Of a stretch of DNA of 64,000 nucleotides, positions 25,655 to 37,745 are shown piece after piece. Source of the stretch: Sphagnum magellanicum (Eukaryota > Streptophyta > Sphagnopsida > Sphagnales > Sphagnaceae); assembly GCA_021904315.1 (NCBI GenBank), contig CM038915.1, forward strand, positions 5,642,001 through 5,706,000. The letters are read 5' to 3'. Made by a program: the position numbers and the translations under genes. Every line of letters starts with the position of its first letter. Positions within the stretch are counted from its first letter, which is position 1. The notes under the pieces are model-generated. The model saw only the letters and a list, made by a program, of their open reading frames with translations, was not told the origin of the DNA and made no database searches.

Positions 25655-27024
25655 AATTGTATGTTTTTTTTCCCTCAATCTAAGCAAAGTGATTTTTAGT
25701 CCTATGCTTAACTCTTGATCAAAAGAATAAAAACTTATAAGATTTTGTCCTATGGCTCTTTTTTAGATTAACTTTTCGAAAATCCAATGCATGTTAGATT
25801 AGGATGTTATGTGTAGATGTTGAACACAACGCATTAGATTTTTAGTGAATTTCATTGCATTACGTTGAACCACTGTACTTGTTAGATTACAACTACATAG
25901 TAATTCCACTTCCAAGCGGGTTTGTGAATGCATATCTTCATGTTAAAGGTGTGTAAGAATGCTTCACAATGGTCATACAATTATTTTACAATGATTCAAC
26001 AATGAATATTAATAATTTAATTTGAACACAAACATGTAAAACATGTAACTACAACATGTAAATAATTTCTTTTGATTAATATTGTACATATAGGTAATAT
26101 AAAAACCTTTAGTACATTTCTCTAAAATATACTTGATATAGAATCCATTTAAAAATTCAATGTCACTAAATTAAACATTATACAATGAAATAAATTTTAA
26201 TGGTAAAAGTATGATATATTATAAATAACTTTTTAAATTTCAATTTAAAAATAAATGGAAGTGTAAGATGTGGAAAATATATTAATTATTTGTACATTAA
26301 ACTTTTATCATAAATTTAAATGAACATTGATATAATATATGTATAAAAGTAAATAAATTTATTTTACATGTGTAAAAATAATAATAACCCAACTATATTA
26401 GATTATATGTGTAAAAATGAATAAAAATTATAATTTCATAACATTGGTTAATATTTTAATATTATTTAATATTATTAAAATTAAATTAAATTATTTATAT
26501 TGAATTATACCTCATATTTAATATGATTAATATAAAAAAATTCAATGTATATATAGATATAATTTATTTATGATCCATTTATAAATATTTTATGTGGATA
26601 AATTACATGGATTCATATGTGTAAATTAATAACTATAAGTAAAATTATGATATATTGAAGAAAAATTATAATATAAATTCCTAAACAAAATGAAAGTTTA
26701 AAATATCAAAGTTTTATTTTATTCATTCATTTGTTAGCCATAAAAGTTTTTTAATTTACAAATCATGTGTTTGTAATTAATTTTTCCAAAGTATGATTAT
26801 TGAAATGTTATTTAATAACAAAATTCAATTAATTTTCTTTTGAACTGAATTTACATTTAAAATAAATAAATAATATAATTGTGTACATTATTGAAGAAAA
26901 TTTATGAATAAGTTTTTAACTTTTCCATTTGGACAAATTATCAATAAGATACGATTTATTATATTTGAAGTTTTGTGTAATGTTTAAATGAAGTATGGTT
27001 TAAATAGAATAAAAATTAGATTAT
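25655..27024. other. Very AT-rich gene-free stretch
   Basis: 26000-27000 is extremely AT-rich with repeated short phrases of the type 'aattaaatta' and 'tatataatat'. Nothing else seen. Confidence 0.5.
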
Positions 27025-27260
27025 TTACACAACAAGTGGGTTAGTTTGGTGGTAAAGGAATTGAATTCCATCTTTGAGGTCCTAGGATGAAACTTCACAA
27101 ATGACATGCGGTTTGATCAAAATTGGAATATTGATTGAATATTTTATACCTACTTAGACTACCTAGGTTAGGTGGTTACTAAGGCAAGCTTAAGTAGGTA
27201 GATTATGTGGTTTACTTACCCATTTAAATTAGGTTTTCAATTTAGTTTAAGTGGTGACAC
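27025..27260 (+). repeat. tRNA-like head followed by CCTAGG-rich body (SINE-like)
   Basis: The phrase gtgggttagtttggtggtaa resembles a tRNA D-arm/box A. It is followed by an anticodon-arm-like 'ggaattgaattcc' and a weak box B (ggatgaaacttc) about 35 bases on. The next 150 bases hold 'acctacttagactacctaggttag', similar in style to the DNA beside the head at 17645-17720. Decayed; no poly-A tail or target duplication identified. Confidence 0.35.
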
Positions 27261-29396
27261 ATGTCAACAATTGATAGGATGAAAAAAAAATTGAAATAAA
27301 AATACATCTTATTATTTATATAATATAATAAATCTATAATAATAAACATTATAAATTTTAAAAAATATTTTCCAAGTTTTCAGGTTTAATTTGTAATAAT
27401 AACAACAAAAAAATTAAACAATGATTAAACTATCACTAATGCTTTCACATATGTCCTTTATGACTAATATTTGATAATATTTGCCACATCACTGACATTC
27501 CACATCATGTCTTAAATGATTATTGTCCTAACTGATTCGTTTGTAATGACTTTAGGGTTATTAATCATTTTTGTCCTTTATGATTGGAATACTAGTCATA
27601 AACTTAAATCATATATTTGAAGATTTCTACTAGTGATGTGAATGCATCATTTTGGGCATAATGCTCAACTCCCAATATCAAACAATAATTCATAATTCAA
27701 AGAAATCATTTTCACCATAAATTCACAATACTTCACTTGCTCCAACCAAACTTGCTTCTGTTTTTCATACATTTGTAGAAATGTTGTGCCCCATTTCTAA
27801 ATGCAAAACAACCCATGATTTTAATTAAAATTTATTATTTGAAAAACATAATGTGATTTTCATGAATTTGATTCCTAATTTGATGGTTTATGAATTGGAA
27901 TTTCTTCCTTTTTTGTGTGATCTATATGCTAATATGCAATTTGTAATGTATTTGATTGAAAATTGTACAAAGATCATGTTATACAAACTTTCTTTTTTGA
28001 TCATTTATGTGCTACATTAATCCTATATTCTTTTGTTCCATATGATGCATATTCATAATATGTGTCTATTGTCATGGAAGAATCCTTTTGTGATTTGTTT
28101 GATGACACTTTCACAAGTGAGTAATTAGAATATTCCATTACATCTCCCCTTTCCTTGAGCCCTTGCCCATCAATGAAATTTGACATTATTTTCTATTGCA
28201 TACACTTTCACAAATTTGGTTTCAAACTCCATTTTCACCATCATCTCCCATGTTAAGTTCATGTAAGCAATAGGTGAAATGATTGGGTTTCATATAAAAG
28301 CAAGTGTTTTCTTCCTAAGCATAGTAGTCTATTCATTGAAAACCCTAAACCCTTATGTATATCCTCAATTGTGTGTTATATATGTTGTGATACTTAATTA
28401 AGTATTGGGTGGACTTAAATTACAACTAATATGTCATGTTATATCTATTTAGATATTAAGTCAATCTTGGATTGCAATTAATATGGATACAAAACCTTGA
28501 CATACTATTGGCAACTTGTTACATTTGATTTAATATTTGACACAATTTCCTATTTTCTATATGCAAAACCCATACGCTTGAAATGAATATGGAAGTCATG
28601 CTAATAATTAAACTTTCAGCTTCCAATGATCACAAATTTTATTGAATAAAAAAATTGGAATAAAAAATATGTCTTTGACATGATCACACACCTCTTCCAA
28701 AAATTGTTTATAGTGCATCCTAAACGAATGACTGAAACTGAATGCTCTATATTCCAAACATTAAGCTTGGCAAATATTGTTAAAAATAAACCTTACCCTT
28801 AAACATATGTTTTTTCTAATTTTGTATTGGGAGGTTCACAAAACCTATGGCACAAATGATGTTCTCAATAATAAACTTTATATCTCAAACTTCATGCTTA
28901 ATCTAATTTGAAGTTATGTAACTCACAAGCCTTCAGTCACAAAATCTACCTTAAGAATGTCTCATTTGCAGTAATGATGGACACACCTTAACACTCCATC
29001 ACCCATCAAAATGTTTATGGGGATGAAATAATACTAACCAAATAACTTTGATTAGCCCCTACAATTAGAAAATAAAAGGCCACTCCACTATTTTGGTAAG
29101 CCAGTCAAAGCCTTATCGTCACTAATGGTACTAGTGTAAGCGCTTGTCCACATGTGGCCTGTTGACACAACTTACAACCATCAGCATTCTAAAGAGAAGG
29201 GCAAAGGAAAGTAATCTAGTATGGGAGATGCCAAATAACCCCCTAAAGAGTTTTAGGTGGAGGCTATTTATAGTTTGTCGCATGGTTTTATGCTTTGCAA
29301 AGTTCTTGTCCTTCATCATCAGTAGTTGTCTTGTTCACATTGAATATTCATTTCCCACTTGAATTTGAACTCACACTACCAAGAAAGCAAGAATTG
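27261..29396. other. Gene-free AT-rich stretch
   Basis: No gene or complete element recognised. 29090-29300 is a little less AT-rich but its frames show no known domain. Confidence 0.5.
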
Positions 29397-29612
29397 AGAT
29401 GCATTCACACTTGGTGTTATGGACTCTAAGGTTGAGTCCCTTAACACCATGCTACGAATTTAGTACTTAAACCTAGTTACCATGAAAATTTTATGTTAAG
29501 CTAACATTCACTTAACATTAAGCTATAGCCCATTTAAGACCATAGGGTGCCATCTAGGATGCCACCTAGATTCTCATTTAACACTGACTTAACATCCAGT
29601 GTGAATGCGCCA
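29397..29612 (-). mobile_element. Tourist-like MITE, family 'TGGTGCATTCACAC', copy 1 (216 bp)
   Basis: The ends read gatgcattcacacttggtg (left) and, reverse-complemented, tggcgcattcacactggatg (right). It aligns in inverted orientation with 62677-62889 through 'gttaagctaacattcacttaacatt', 'gggtgcca.ctaggatg' and 'ccacctaga'. A TTA flanks the right end; the left flank has changed. Its termini match those of the Harbinger element at 41846-44854, its probable source of transposase. Confidence 0.8.
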
Positions 29613-30719
29613 TTAGTACCTACCACCAACCAACTTCTTAGCGTCTACAACAACAATATCTTTTTATTATGTTTATTATATTTATTTTACAAAACATGAG
29701 TCAAACCCTGTGTAGAACCACGTAGGGGGCATGGCAAGGATGTCAAGGCAGAGCTCGTTGAGGGGGTATCTAACGTCTGCCATCCAGTATCCAATTCATA
29801 ATAAAATACACACACAAAACAAAAACAGGTTGTTCGTAAAAATTATGATGGAGTAACCTTAGTTAATTTGGGCCCCCGTAAATTGCAATTCCAAGATCAC
29901 TCCAATCTTTTTTTTGTTTTCCTGGGTGTGATATTAGGACAAGAGAACAACGACAAAAGGAGTAAATATTCCTCCAAGACAACCAGCACCCAAGCAGGGA
30001 TCAGCGGCATTAAAGACCATTTGTCAAAGTCTTTAACATTTCCCATGTGGCTCTCCGTCGTCCTCCTTTGCTGAAAACAAGTCATCATGTGAACTGCGTG
30101 TTTGTTCTGGGAATCCAAATGAGTTCGTCTGAGACAGGAAGGTTGCGTCAGATGCATTATTGGCACACACAAAAAACACCAGTTTTCCCAAAGTTCAAAT
30201 TTCCAATCTCTCTATGAAGAAAGGTCGTTTGCTTGTTTTGTTTGTGCCGTTGAGATCTGCCAAACCCTGACGTCTCTTGCCACGCTCTTCTTTACGATTG
30301 GAAATGCCTCATGAGTAGGGGTGCACTGAGTTGGTTTCATAATGTTTCCACCTACAGTGCAGTGGAGAAGTTATTGACTAATAGACAAAATTTTCACTGA
30401 AAATCTATTTAAATAAAAATAAATTATAAGAGAATTTCAGAGAGGTCCTGATATTCTTGGAAAGCCCTAAGGTGAGTGGTAGAGTGGAATTTAATAAAGG
30501 TAATTTGAAAATTTCTAGACCTAAGGTGCAAGAGATATTGAATTTTGAGTAGTTTTTGCCAGTGGAAATTCAATTAAATTGCAAAAAATGATTTTGGGAG
30601 GAAAAATTAGTTGGGTAACCAATTCACACTTGGGTCAAAGGCACAGGCTTCAATAGTTACTATGATTACAGCAAAACCAACAGCAGTTAGCTGAGCCTGT
30701 TGCAAAATTTAGAACGGCG
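29613..30719 (+). promoter_or_regulatory. Upstream region of the EamA transporter gene
   Basis: No coding gene. Less AT-rich than the DNA to its left from about 29700 onward, consistent with a gene island. It ends immediately at the ATG at 30720. A convincing TATA box cannot be singled out: an A/T-rich 'tttaaataaaaataaatta' lies near 30408, some 300 bases before the ATG. Confidence 0.35.
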
Positions 30720-33700
30720 ATGGCGGAGCTTAAGGTCGTACTGACGATGCCGCTGGTGCAGCTGCTGTACAGCGTCTATAACCTCTTGGTCCGGGCTTCT
30801 CTTGTCACTGGCATCAATCCCGTAGTGTTCGCAGTCTACCGAGACTTGCTCGCCTTGCTCATGCTTTGGCCCTTGGCCTTCTTCCTCGAAAGGTGGCTGC
30901 GCTCTTCCCCCTCCCACTCTTTTCTCATGCCCGAAGCTTGCTGGAATTTTGTAGAGGGTTGGTAGTTGGTACCCAATATTCGTGGTCCTTAAACTCAGCG
31001 AATATTTTGATATTTTGTACTCACTAAGAGCATCTCCACCAGCACTCAGAATGTGACCTTGCACTGGAAATCTTCGATGAGGTACAGCCCAGTGGAGTCA
31101 CTGGAAGACTGCTGTGACCCTGAAAAAATGCGCAGCTTTCAGAGCCCTGGAACAATTTAATAAACACAGTGAAATCGTATTTATTGACTACTCCCTGTTT
31201 CTGATTGGCTAGATAATTTGATTGGTCCAGGTGGGTTGCTATTAGTAGTCTGCCACCCATTTGCAGTCCCATTTTCAGGCTTATGGGTGGGGTTGGAAAA
31301 AGTGAGTAAGTAAAACTTGGATGTGAGAAATATTTTCTCATGGTCATATACTGAGCCCTGCTGGAGATGCTCTAAGCTGTGTTTGCAATATTTGATATTT
31401 TATTTCTGTGGTTCTGTCTGGTTGCTGTTTCCAATGGCTGAGATGGAGATTTTCATTCATTGAGTTTTGATTCCAATTCTATGTACAGGAGACTATGGAC
31501 TCGAATTTCTCCCACAGTACTCATCATGTTACTCTTCTCTGGGATTACTGGGTAAGATTAAGCCCCACTTCCATCTCCAGAAATTCAGTTTCAGACATTT
31601 GCTGGTGACCAGGAGTCACTCTCCCATGTGGTGAGGATCATGATATCATGCAGCTCTTTCTGGATCTTGAAAGCCAGCATTTGTAGGATTGAGTGACCCT
31701 TCATTGATGAAAAGATAGTAGTTTCCAGAGTTGTGTTGTAGCACAATGAGGGGATGGATACATGACAGTGCTAACATTATAGATTGTGTGTATCATCTTG
31801 AGAACTCTGTCTTGAGTGCATAACAGCAGCTCTACCCATACTTGCATTTGACCCTGCAACTGAATTTCTCACATTCAAGATTACTTATTCACTGCTTCCC
31901 AAGCCCCACCCATAACAAATGAAACTGGGACTGCAAAAGATCAGAACCTACTAATAGCAAACCACCTGGACCAATCAATAAAGCTGCCAAATCAAGAGCA
32001 GGTGTTAGACTGTGCAGTGGCTTTTGTGAGCCCCAGCATATTGAGCAAAAACGCTGAGCCAAAGCCATTTTACTAAGCATGTTGGGCAAGTTTTTACTGA
32101 TCTTCATCCAAAACATGTATGCTGGTGGTGATGCTCTAGCAAAGCTCACAAACACTGTGGTTTGTATTGTGCAGGGTTTATGCATTTCAGGTTCTCGCCC
32201 TGCTGGGGTTAGCTTACACATCTGCCCCCTTGATTGCAGGCATACAAAATATGACACCTGTATTCACTTTCATTATTGGGGTTGTGTTCAGGTACACTCA
32301 CTCCAACAGCTTGTCCTTCCTTAAACCTTCATGCTGTCCCAAAGAACTCAGAGCAGATTCAGATGTATTTGTGAGGAGTTTGGAATGTCTTGAACAGCCT
32401 TGCAGTGTAAGAACGTTGCTGAAGATAGCCTTCAAGGCCATCTGGCTAAGACACATTCTCGTCTGACAGATCTGCTTGACATGATGATATCAAGCTTGAA
32501 GAGAGCTACTTCAGGCACATTCGTGTCACAATCCTCCTTTTTTTGCAGATGACTAGAATTTTTTTCCAACATCCCCACTGATAGAGGACAGTTGTAGCAA
32601 AAATCTTTGTAGAAGAGATTGATGCATTTCTGAGTTACACTTTCAAGTTCTATGCATGGCAGACACCAGAGTTGAGGGTTGGTTTCTGCATGAGTAGTGA
32701 TGATCTGAAACTTAATGCCAGACAGAGTGAATTTGATGTTTTGCTGCTGTTGAAATGCATGTGCATGAAGCGCAATCTATCCCCTATCTCTGCACATATC
32801 TATTTGACATAGTATTGAATTGACTGTTTTATAGGATTGAAACTATCCGATATTCTCGACCTAGTGGACAGGCTCAGATTTTAGGGTTTCTGGCATGTGT
32901 TGGGGGAGCGGTAACCATGTCTCTTTATAAGGGGCCGGTTATTTTCCCCAACCTGCTAACCTCTACCAGGGCATCTGGAAGTACAAATTTCCAAGATCAA
33001 GGGCTCGATATAGTAATTTCTGAAGGGCTCAAGAAATTTATTGTGGAGTGGAAGATAGACTCTTGGAAGTTTGGGTCATTTTGTGGGATTGCATCTTCTT
33101 TTTTAATCAGCATATATATCAACTTACAGGTATGTGCCCTTGTCCTTGTTTGCTACCTAGGCACTGTTCAATGATGAGGGCCTGTTCACACATGCCTAAT
33201 GCACATGTTGAATGCATTTGGAACCTGACATGCACAGCAGTGTGCTCAGTACTGCTGGGTTTAGCAAATGTAATTTTGGGCACTTTAAAATGTCCATTGG
33301 CTCTCCCCAGAACAAAATAAGTTAATGTTTGCCTAATTTATTATTATTGTACTCCCAGGCCATTTTCTTTCTTGGAACTGTTGAATTCCAGCCATGTGTA
33401 AGATTGGAATCAAGAGCAATCCCCAGATTTAAAAAGAAGAGGATCAAGTGTTCTAATGCAAAAGGGCTGTGTGGACCACACTCTGGCAGAACTTAACTTT
33501 GCTGTTGCAGCAATTGTCAGTGTTCAAGGTCTTCTGCAAACCAGGCAGGAGCTCAATGATGTTCAATGAAACCCTGAGGGTTTAGGTCCTATCTATATCT
33601 CTAGTTATAGAAGACATGTTTCCCAATTTTGATTGTATAGTTGTTTCAAGAAAGAAGAGCCCAGGACATTGCAGATTATGCTACATGGTGTCACTTGAAG

Positions 33701-35133
33701 TGGTTCATGAAACCAACTGTAGCTTGGTCAGTTGGACAGTTCTAGATGCTAATAATCCAGGATTAAGTAGTCCCCTTTTTCTTGTGTTACAATATCAGAT
33801 AATTATATAGCAGGTTTTGAACCAGTAAGTTTGCACAATGTCCCCTTGTCTTCTATTCTAACAGAGTTTTTGTGAAGTTCGAATCAGAGACCGATCTTGG
33901 ATAGGTATCCTGCACCTGTATCAGTTACAGCACTTGCATATCTAGTTGGTGCCGTTCTTTTGGCTCTCACAAGCATAACTTGGGTGAAGAATCCTTCAAG
34001 TTGGGGTGTTAGCCAAAGGGCTAACCTGCTAGCCATTGCTTATGCGGTATGTGCTTCTCTTTCCTTCAAATCCTATTATTGTTTCTTTTTATTCCTGGAT
34101 TCATCACCTTTTCATGTCACCATTTATGTTCTGAAAGAGAAAGCACATCTGAAATGACATGGTCAATTGGTTTGATGAGCAGCTCCTGTCTTTTTCTCTT
34201 TCTTCTGGACTCTTATGAGCCCTTCTAGCCAGAGCAGGCACAGCCTACTTGTAAAGAGATAAGTAGACCCTGCATGTCTGAGGATCTAACTTTTCTTAAG
34301 GTCTGCATGTCTACACCAGGTGGCATGTATATGAAATTTGTGTAGACTGTTGCCATCAAGGTAATTAAGATGAAGGTAGTGACCACCATTCTGTTGTCTT
34401 TCCCTTACCTGCATTGCTCATCCTCAACCTGCTCTTGCTGCATTCATATTGGAGAGGTAGAGCAAGAACTATCTCATACAGTTTTATGATCACTTCAGGC
34501 TGTAAGTTGAACTTGCATGGAGAGCACTGTTTGCGTCAGGTTTGATCTGATTGGATTTGGTTGCTTGCAGGGGGTCATAAATTCAGCATTGAATTTCTCT
34601 CTACAGACATGGTGTCTGGGAAGAAGTGGACCGATTTTTGTGTCAATATTTGCACCTGTCCAGACCATATTAACCACAATTCTCTCTCTCATTTTTCTTG
34701 GAGATCCTTACCACTGGGGCAGGTAGGCTACAGGGGCCTTATTCCTTTAAGAAAGCCATGATTTTGTGAGGGGCTTGAATCGATTCCTTGACTCCACAAC
34801 TGAACATGCCTTCAGGTCTAAGATTGTGTGATGTCATAAATTTGGTTCCTGATAAGGGAAAGGGGGATTTTTGGGTGGCTCAGTTTGCTGGGAAGTATTT
34901 TAGTAGTTGCTGGATTATATCTTGTGATATGGGGACAGAATGAGGACTGCTGCTCTGTTTTGAGGTCCACAAAACTTCGGTTGGTTCCAGATGGCCAGCC
35001 TGGTGTGAACACACCTCCTTCACTTGAAGAGTCATTGTTACAGTATGTCTTTCCTTCTCTTTTTATTTTCCTCTATTCTCAGATTCTAGATTTGAATACT
35101 GTACCTGTAGAAGAACAATTTGCTCTGCTATAG
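30720..35133 (+). CDS. WAT1-related EamA-type transporter, seven exons, 402 aa
   Basis: Exons by GT-AG sites and phase: 30720-30892, 31489-31551, 32175-32291, 32835-33129, 33888-34046, 34571-34722, 34884-35133; 1209 bases. The protein opens MAELKVVLTMPLVQLLYSVY and has about ten hydrophobic segments in two EamA repeats. Family landmarks are VFAVYRDLLALLMLWPLAFF, YTSAPLIAGIQNMTPVFTFI, CVGGAVTMSLYKGP, RYPAPVSVTALAYLVGAVLL, GPIFVSIFAPVQTI and GSILVVAGLYLVIWGQ. Arabidopsis WAT1 exports auxin from the vacuole and UMAMIT relatives move amino acids; the substrate here cannot be told. Length and exon layout suit the family. The usual 'G' after AIAY is supplied across the exon 5/6 junction. A 46-base GT...AG segment near 35043-35088 could be an unusually small intron changing the tail, but I favour read-through. 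Tourist-like MITEs sit in introns 1 and 2. Confidence 0.93.
31028..31372 (-). mobile_element. Tourist-like MITE, family 'GAGCATCTCC', copy A, in transporter intron 1 (345 bp)
   Basis: The ends are gagcatctccaccagcactc and, reverse-complemented, gagcatctccagcagggctc, flanked on both sides by TAA (31025-31027 and 31373-31375), the target duplication of PIF/Harbinger elements. Non-coding. It aligns in opposite orientation to the copies at 31824-32136 and 39449-39808. Confidence 0.88.
31824..32136 (+). mobile_element. Tourist-like MITE, family 'GAGCATCTCC', copy B, in transporter intron 2 (313 bp)
   Basis: Matches copy A reversed through 'tttctcacattcaag.ttact.attcact', 'ccccacccataa', 'gggactgcaaa' and 'ctactaatagcaaaccacctggaccaatca'. 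The right end (reverse-complemented gagcatcaccaccagcatac) lies 38 bases before exon 3. TAA precedes the left end and TAG follows the right end. More diverged than copy A. Confidence 0.8.
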
Positions 35134-37427
35134 CTGGGCTGCTGAGTCGACCCTAATATATTACATTGTAATCACCTCACTATTACTGATCATCAACTCA
35201 CTAGATGCTATAAACCTAAAAGCAATTTAACAAGTGAATGACCATGCATGGCGCTTTCTGAGTGGTGTGGCTTGACCAATAGGGATCATGATTTTATTTT
35301 CATTTTTTTGCTGATTATGCAGATGATGAGAGCTCAATTTTACATGCTTTTCAAGCAATTCTCATGGTTTTCCTTTTTGCCTGTAAACCACTCAGGTTTA
35401 TCTCAGGCTTACCAGACAGAAGTTCTTTCAGTTATAGCCAACTAGTGTTGAGTACTGAGAACCAAAAACTGTTCTTTTCACATGGTGGAATGAAACCCAG
35501 TGTAATGTCATAGAGCAGATGAGCTCGGCATTGTGTTTGACTTTCGCAGTGTGTTAAGTAAAGGGCTTTGTGTTGTTCAACAATTCAGCTAGTTCATGAT
35601 CATCTTTGGAGAAGGGCTCAATACCAAATTTATGCCCTCATTGCCATGTTATGATCCAAAAAAATCAAAACATTCAGGCTTCTGGCAAATGCCTTACCTT
35701 AGGTGGCTTCATCTATCAATTGAACGTACCTGCTGCTGTGCAAGTCTCCGGTGGTGTTGCAATCCCACTAATACAAGCAGGAAAGTGTGATGATAAGCAA
35801 CACCTTGACAATGGATTGAGTTGAAAGGCCATCACATGGAGGACTGCATCAAACTCAAACCTTCTTGTTGGAAGTAGGTGGATGAAATCAGCAGAATTTC
35901 TGAAATGGCCTAGCTGCTTAGAGATAGCAAGAACACCCCTTTAACCATTTTGCAGGTCAAAGTAATATTTGTGAACAATTGCATCCCTTATGCTGGTTGG
36001 GATATATCCTGTATCTAACCACAGAATGGACTGTGTCATGAAAGCAGATGTTGTGAAATTGGCCTATTGACAAAGTGTTGAAAGAAATTGGAGAACTATG
36101 AAGAAGATTGCTTTTGCTGGCTTGTCTGTGGCCTTACATTGAAGGTAGATGAATTGTCTATTTCTCGTGTAGCTGAAAGTAATTCACAAAGCTGAATCTA
36201 GTCACTCAAACAAATGCCCAATGTGTCCAGCAGTGAGGAGTTTCGTAGTTTCTACAAGAAAAACATTCAGCTGCCTTTGATCCAGTGATGTCATACCAAA
36301 AGAAGCAATTGCATGATCAAAAGATTCTCTCAAATCTTTCTGCAAACTTGAAGCAAATTAGTCCACTCAGTTGAATAAAAAGAGTGGGAACTTGATATAA
36401 GTGGAATCTAAATTCAACAACTAAAAAAACCTAAGGAGATTGTATAGGTGGAATCTCAATTCAAGGACAAAAGAAAAAAAAGAATGAGATTGGACCTTTA
36501 GAGATTCAATCTTATCCACAACAATCTCTTTCCTTGCAAATTGCCAGTCACACAATCAGGGGAACAGCAATTGTGGCAAATAAAGCTCTTGGCCTTGTCA
36601 CTTGGGTCAGAAAGTGGTTGCAAAATGCACTCATACTCAGTAGTAGATTGAATCCAAAAGCTCACTATATTCTCCTTGCACAATGGAAAAAATGCCAATT
36701 TTGAGCACTGGATGCACAGTGTACCTCTTTCTTCCATCAGGAAAATCTAAATCCCCTCCAACTTTGACAAACAAGGAGTTCAAGCTTTTGGAGTGTGTCA
36801 ATTGTCATCAAGTCCTGCACAAATTTGCTTGCATAGCAGCACATGCTTTCACACATTGCTTGATCACAGCCCAATAACGATGTGGACTCCAAAAATGTGA
36901 TGAGTGCTCCAGTCCAGTCCAGTCCAGTCCAATCAACCATAGCCTGCCCTCAGGCATGGAACCCTGGCTTTAAACTTTCAACTAAGTGAGGCATGATCTG
37001 GCACAAATATATTGGACCCATCATCATGATGTACATGGTTATCAGCCCCTTATAGCAATTCTCTCTACAATAGTGCAGCTTCAAGTTGAAGCTGGGGCCA
37101 TGAAGAGGATGAATTCTAACAAAGTTGCGAAGAATTTTGAGCTAAAAAATTTGCTAGCTCAAAATTTCTATTCACAGAAAAGTCTTTGGAGATTTTGGAA
37201 TTTGCATGAAGTTCTGCACAGCTGTGGACTTTTGGATGCAGCTCTCGTTGGCTGGGTCATGTTTGCAGCCCCAGGCCAGGATATTCTCAAGGGATTCAAT
37301 CCTGTTGTGGTGCAGAAACATCACTCTGGCGGGCCAGCTTTGATCACCGTTGTCCGAAGATGAAAATGAGCTTGCCTTATGACCACTTCAACAGCCGGCA
37401 TCTAGACGTGATGCAAGAAAACGTCCA
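35134..37427. other. Region between the two convergent genes
   Basis: The first few hundred bases are probably transporter 3' UTR. Composition is gene-island-like, yet no protein domain is recognisable. The longest frame (36986-37363, plus, 125 aa) has no known motif and no splice context that helps. A (CCAGT)n microsatellite lies at about 36909-36929. It may hold a non-coding transcript or a worn element; nothing decides. Confidence 0.35.
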
Positions 37428-37685
37428 CCTGATTCTCTCGGCCTCATTCCTCTTGGGCATCCATGTCTGTCCTTGCTAGCCTGGTGTGGACTGGGCGGGC
37501 GCCTGATTCTATCTGCCTCCTCCTCCTGGGCATCCAGTTGGGCAATCCAGTGACAAGTGTGCACTGTGGATTAAGTGGCTGCCTGATTCTCTCCTCATCC
37601 TCCTAGGCATCCAGTGGTAGGTGTGGACCAAGTGACCGCCCGATTCTCTCCGCCTCATCCTCAGGGCATCCGGTGACAGCTGCTC
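37428..37685. repeat. Four-copy GC-rich tandem repeat downstream of the secreted-peptide gene
   Basis: Units carry gattctctc.gcctcatcct then 'gggcatccagtgacag' then 'gtgtggac...gtg.ccgcc'. The word gattct occurs at 37431, 37505, 37585 and 37642, spacing 74, 80 and 57 bases. The last unit ends about 60 bases past the minus-strand stop at 37746, so the array probably lies in or just beyond that gene's 3' UTR. GC content is far above the window average. Confidence 0.8.
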
Positions 37686-37745
37686 TGTAATCGAAAATTC
37701 GAGACTGGAATCTCGACGTTGAATCCTCTATGAAAGCGGTCGACG

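Noticed and set aside
36986-37363. 125-aa plus-strand frame between the convergent genes
   Set aside because: No recognised motif and no codon or splice evidence; length is possible by chance in this less AT-rich DNA.
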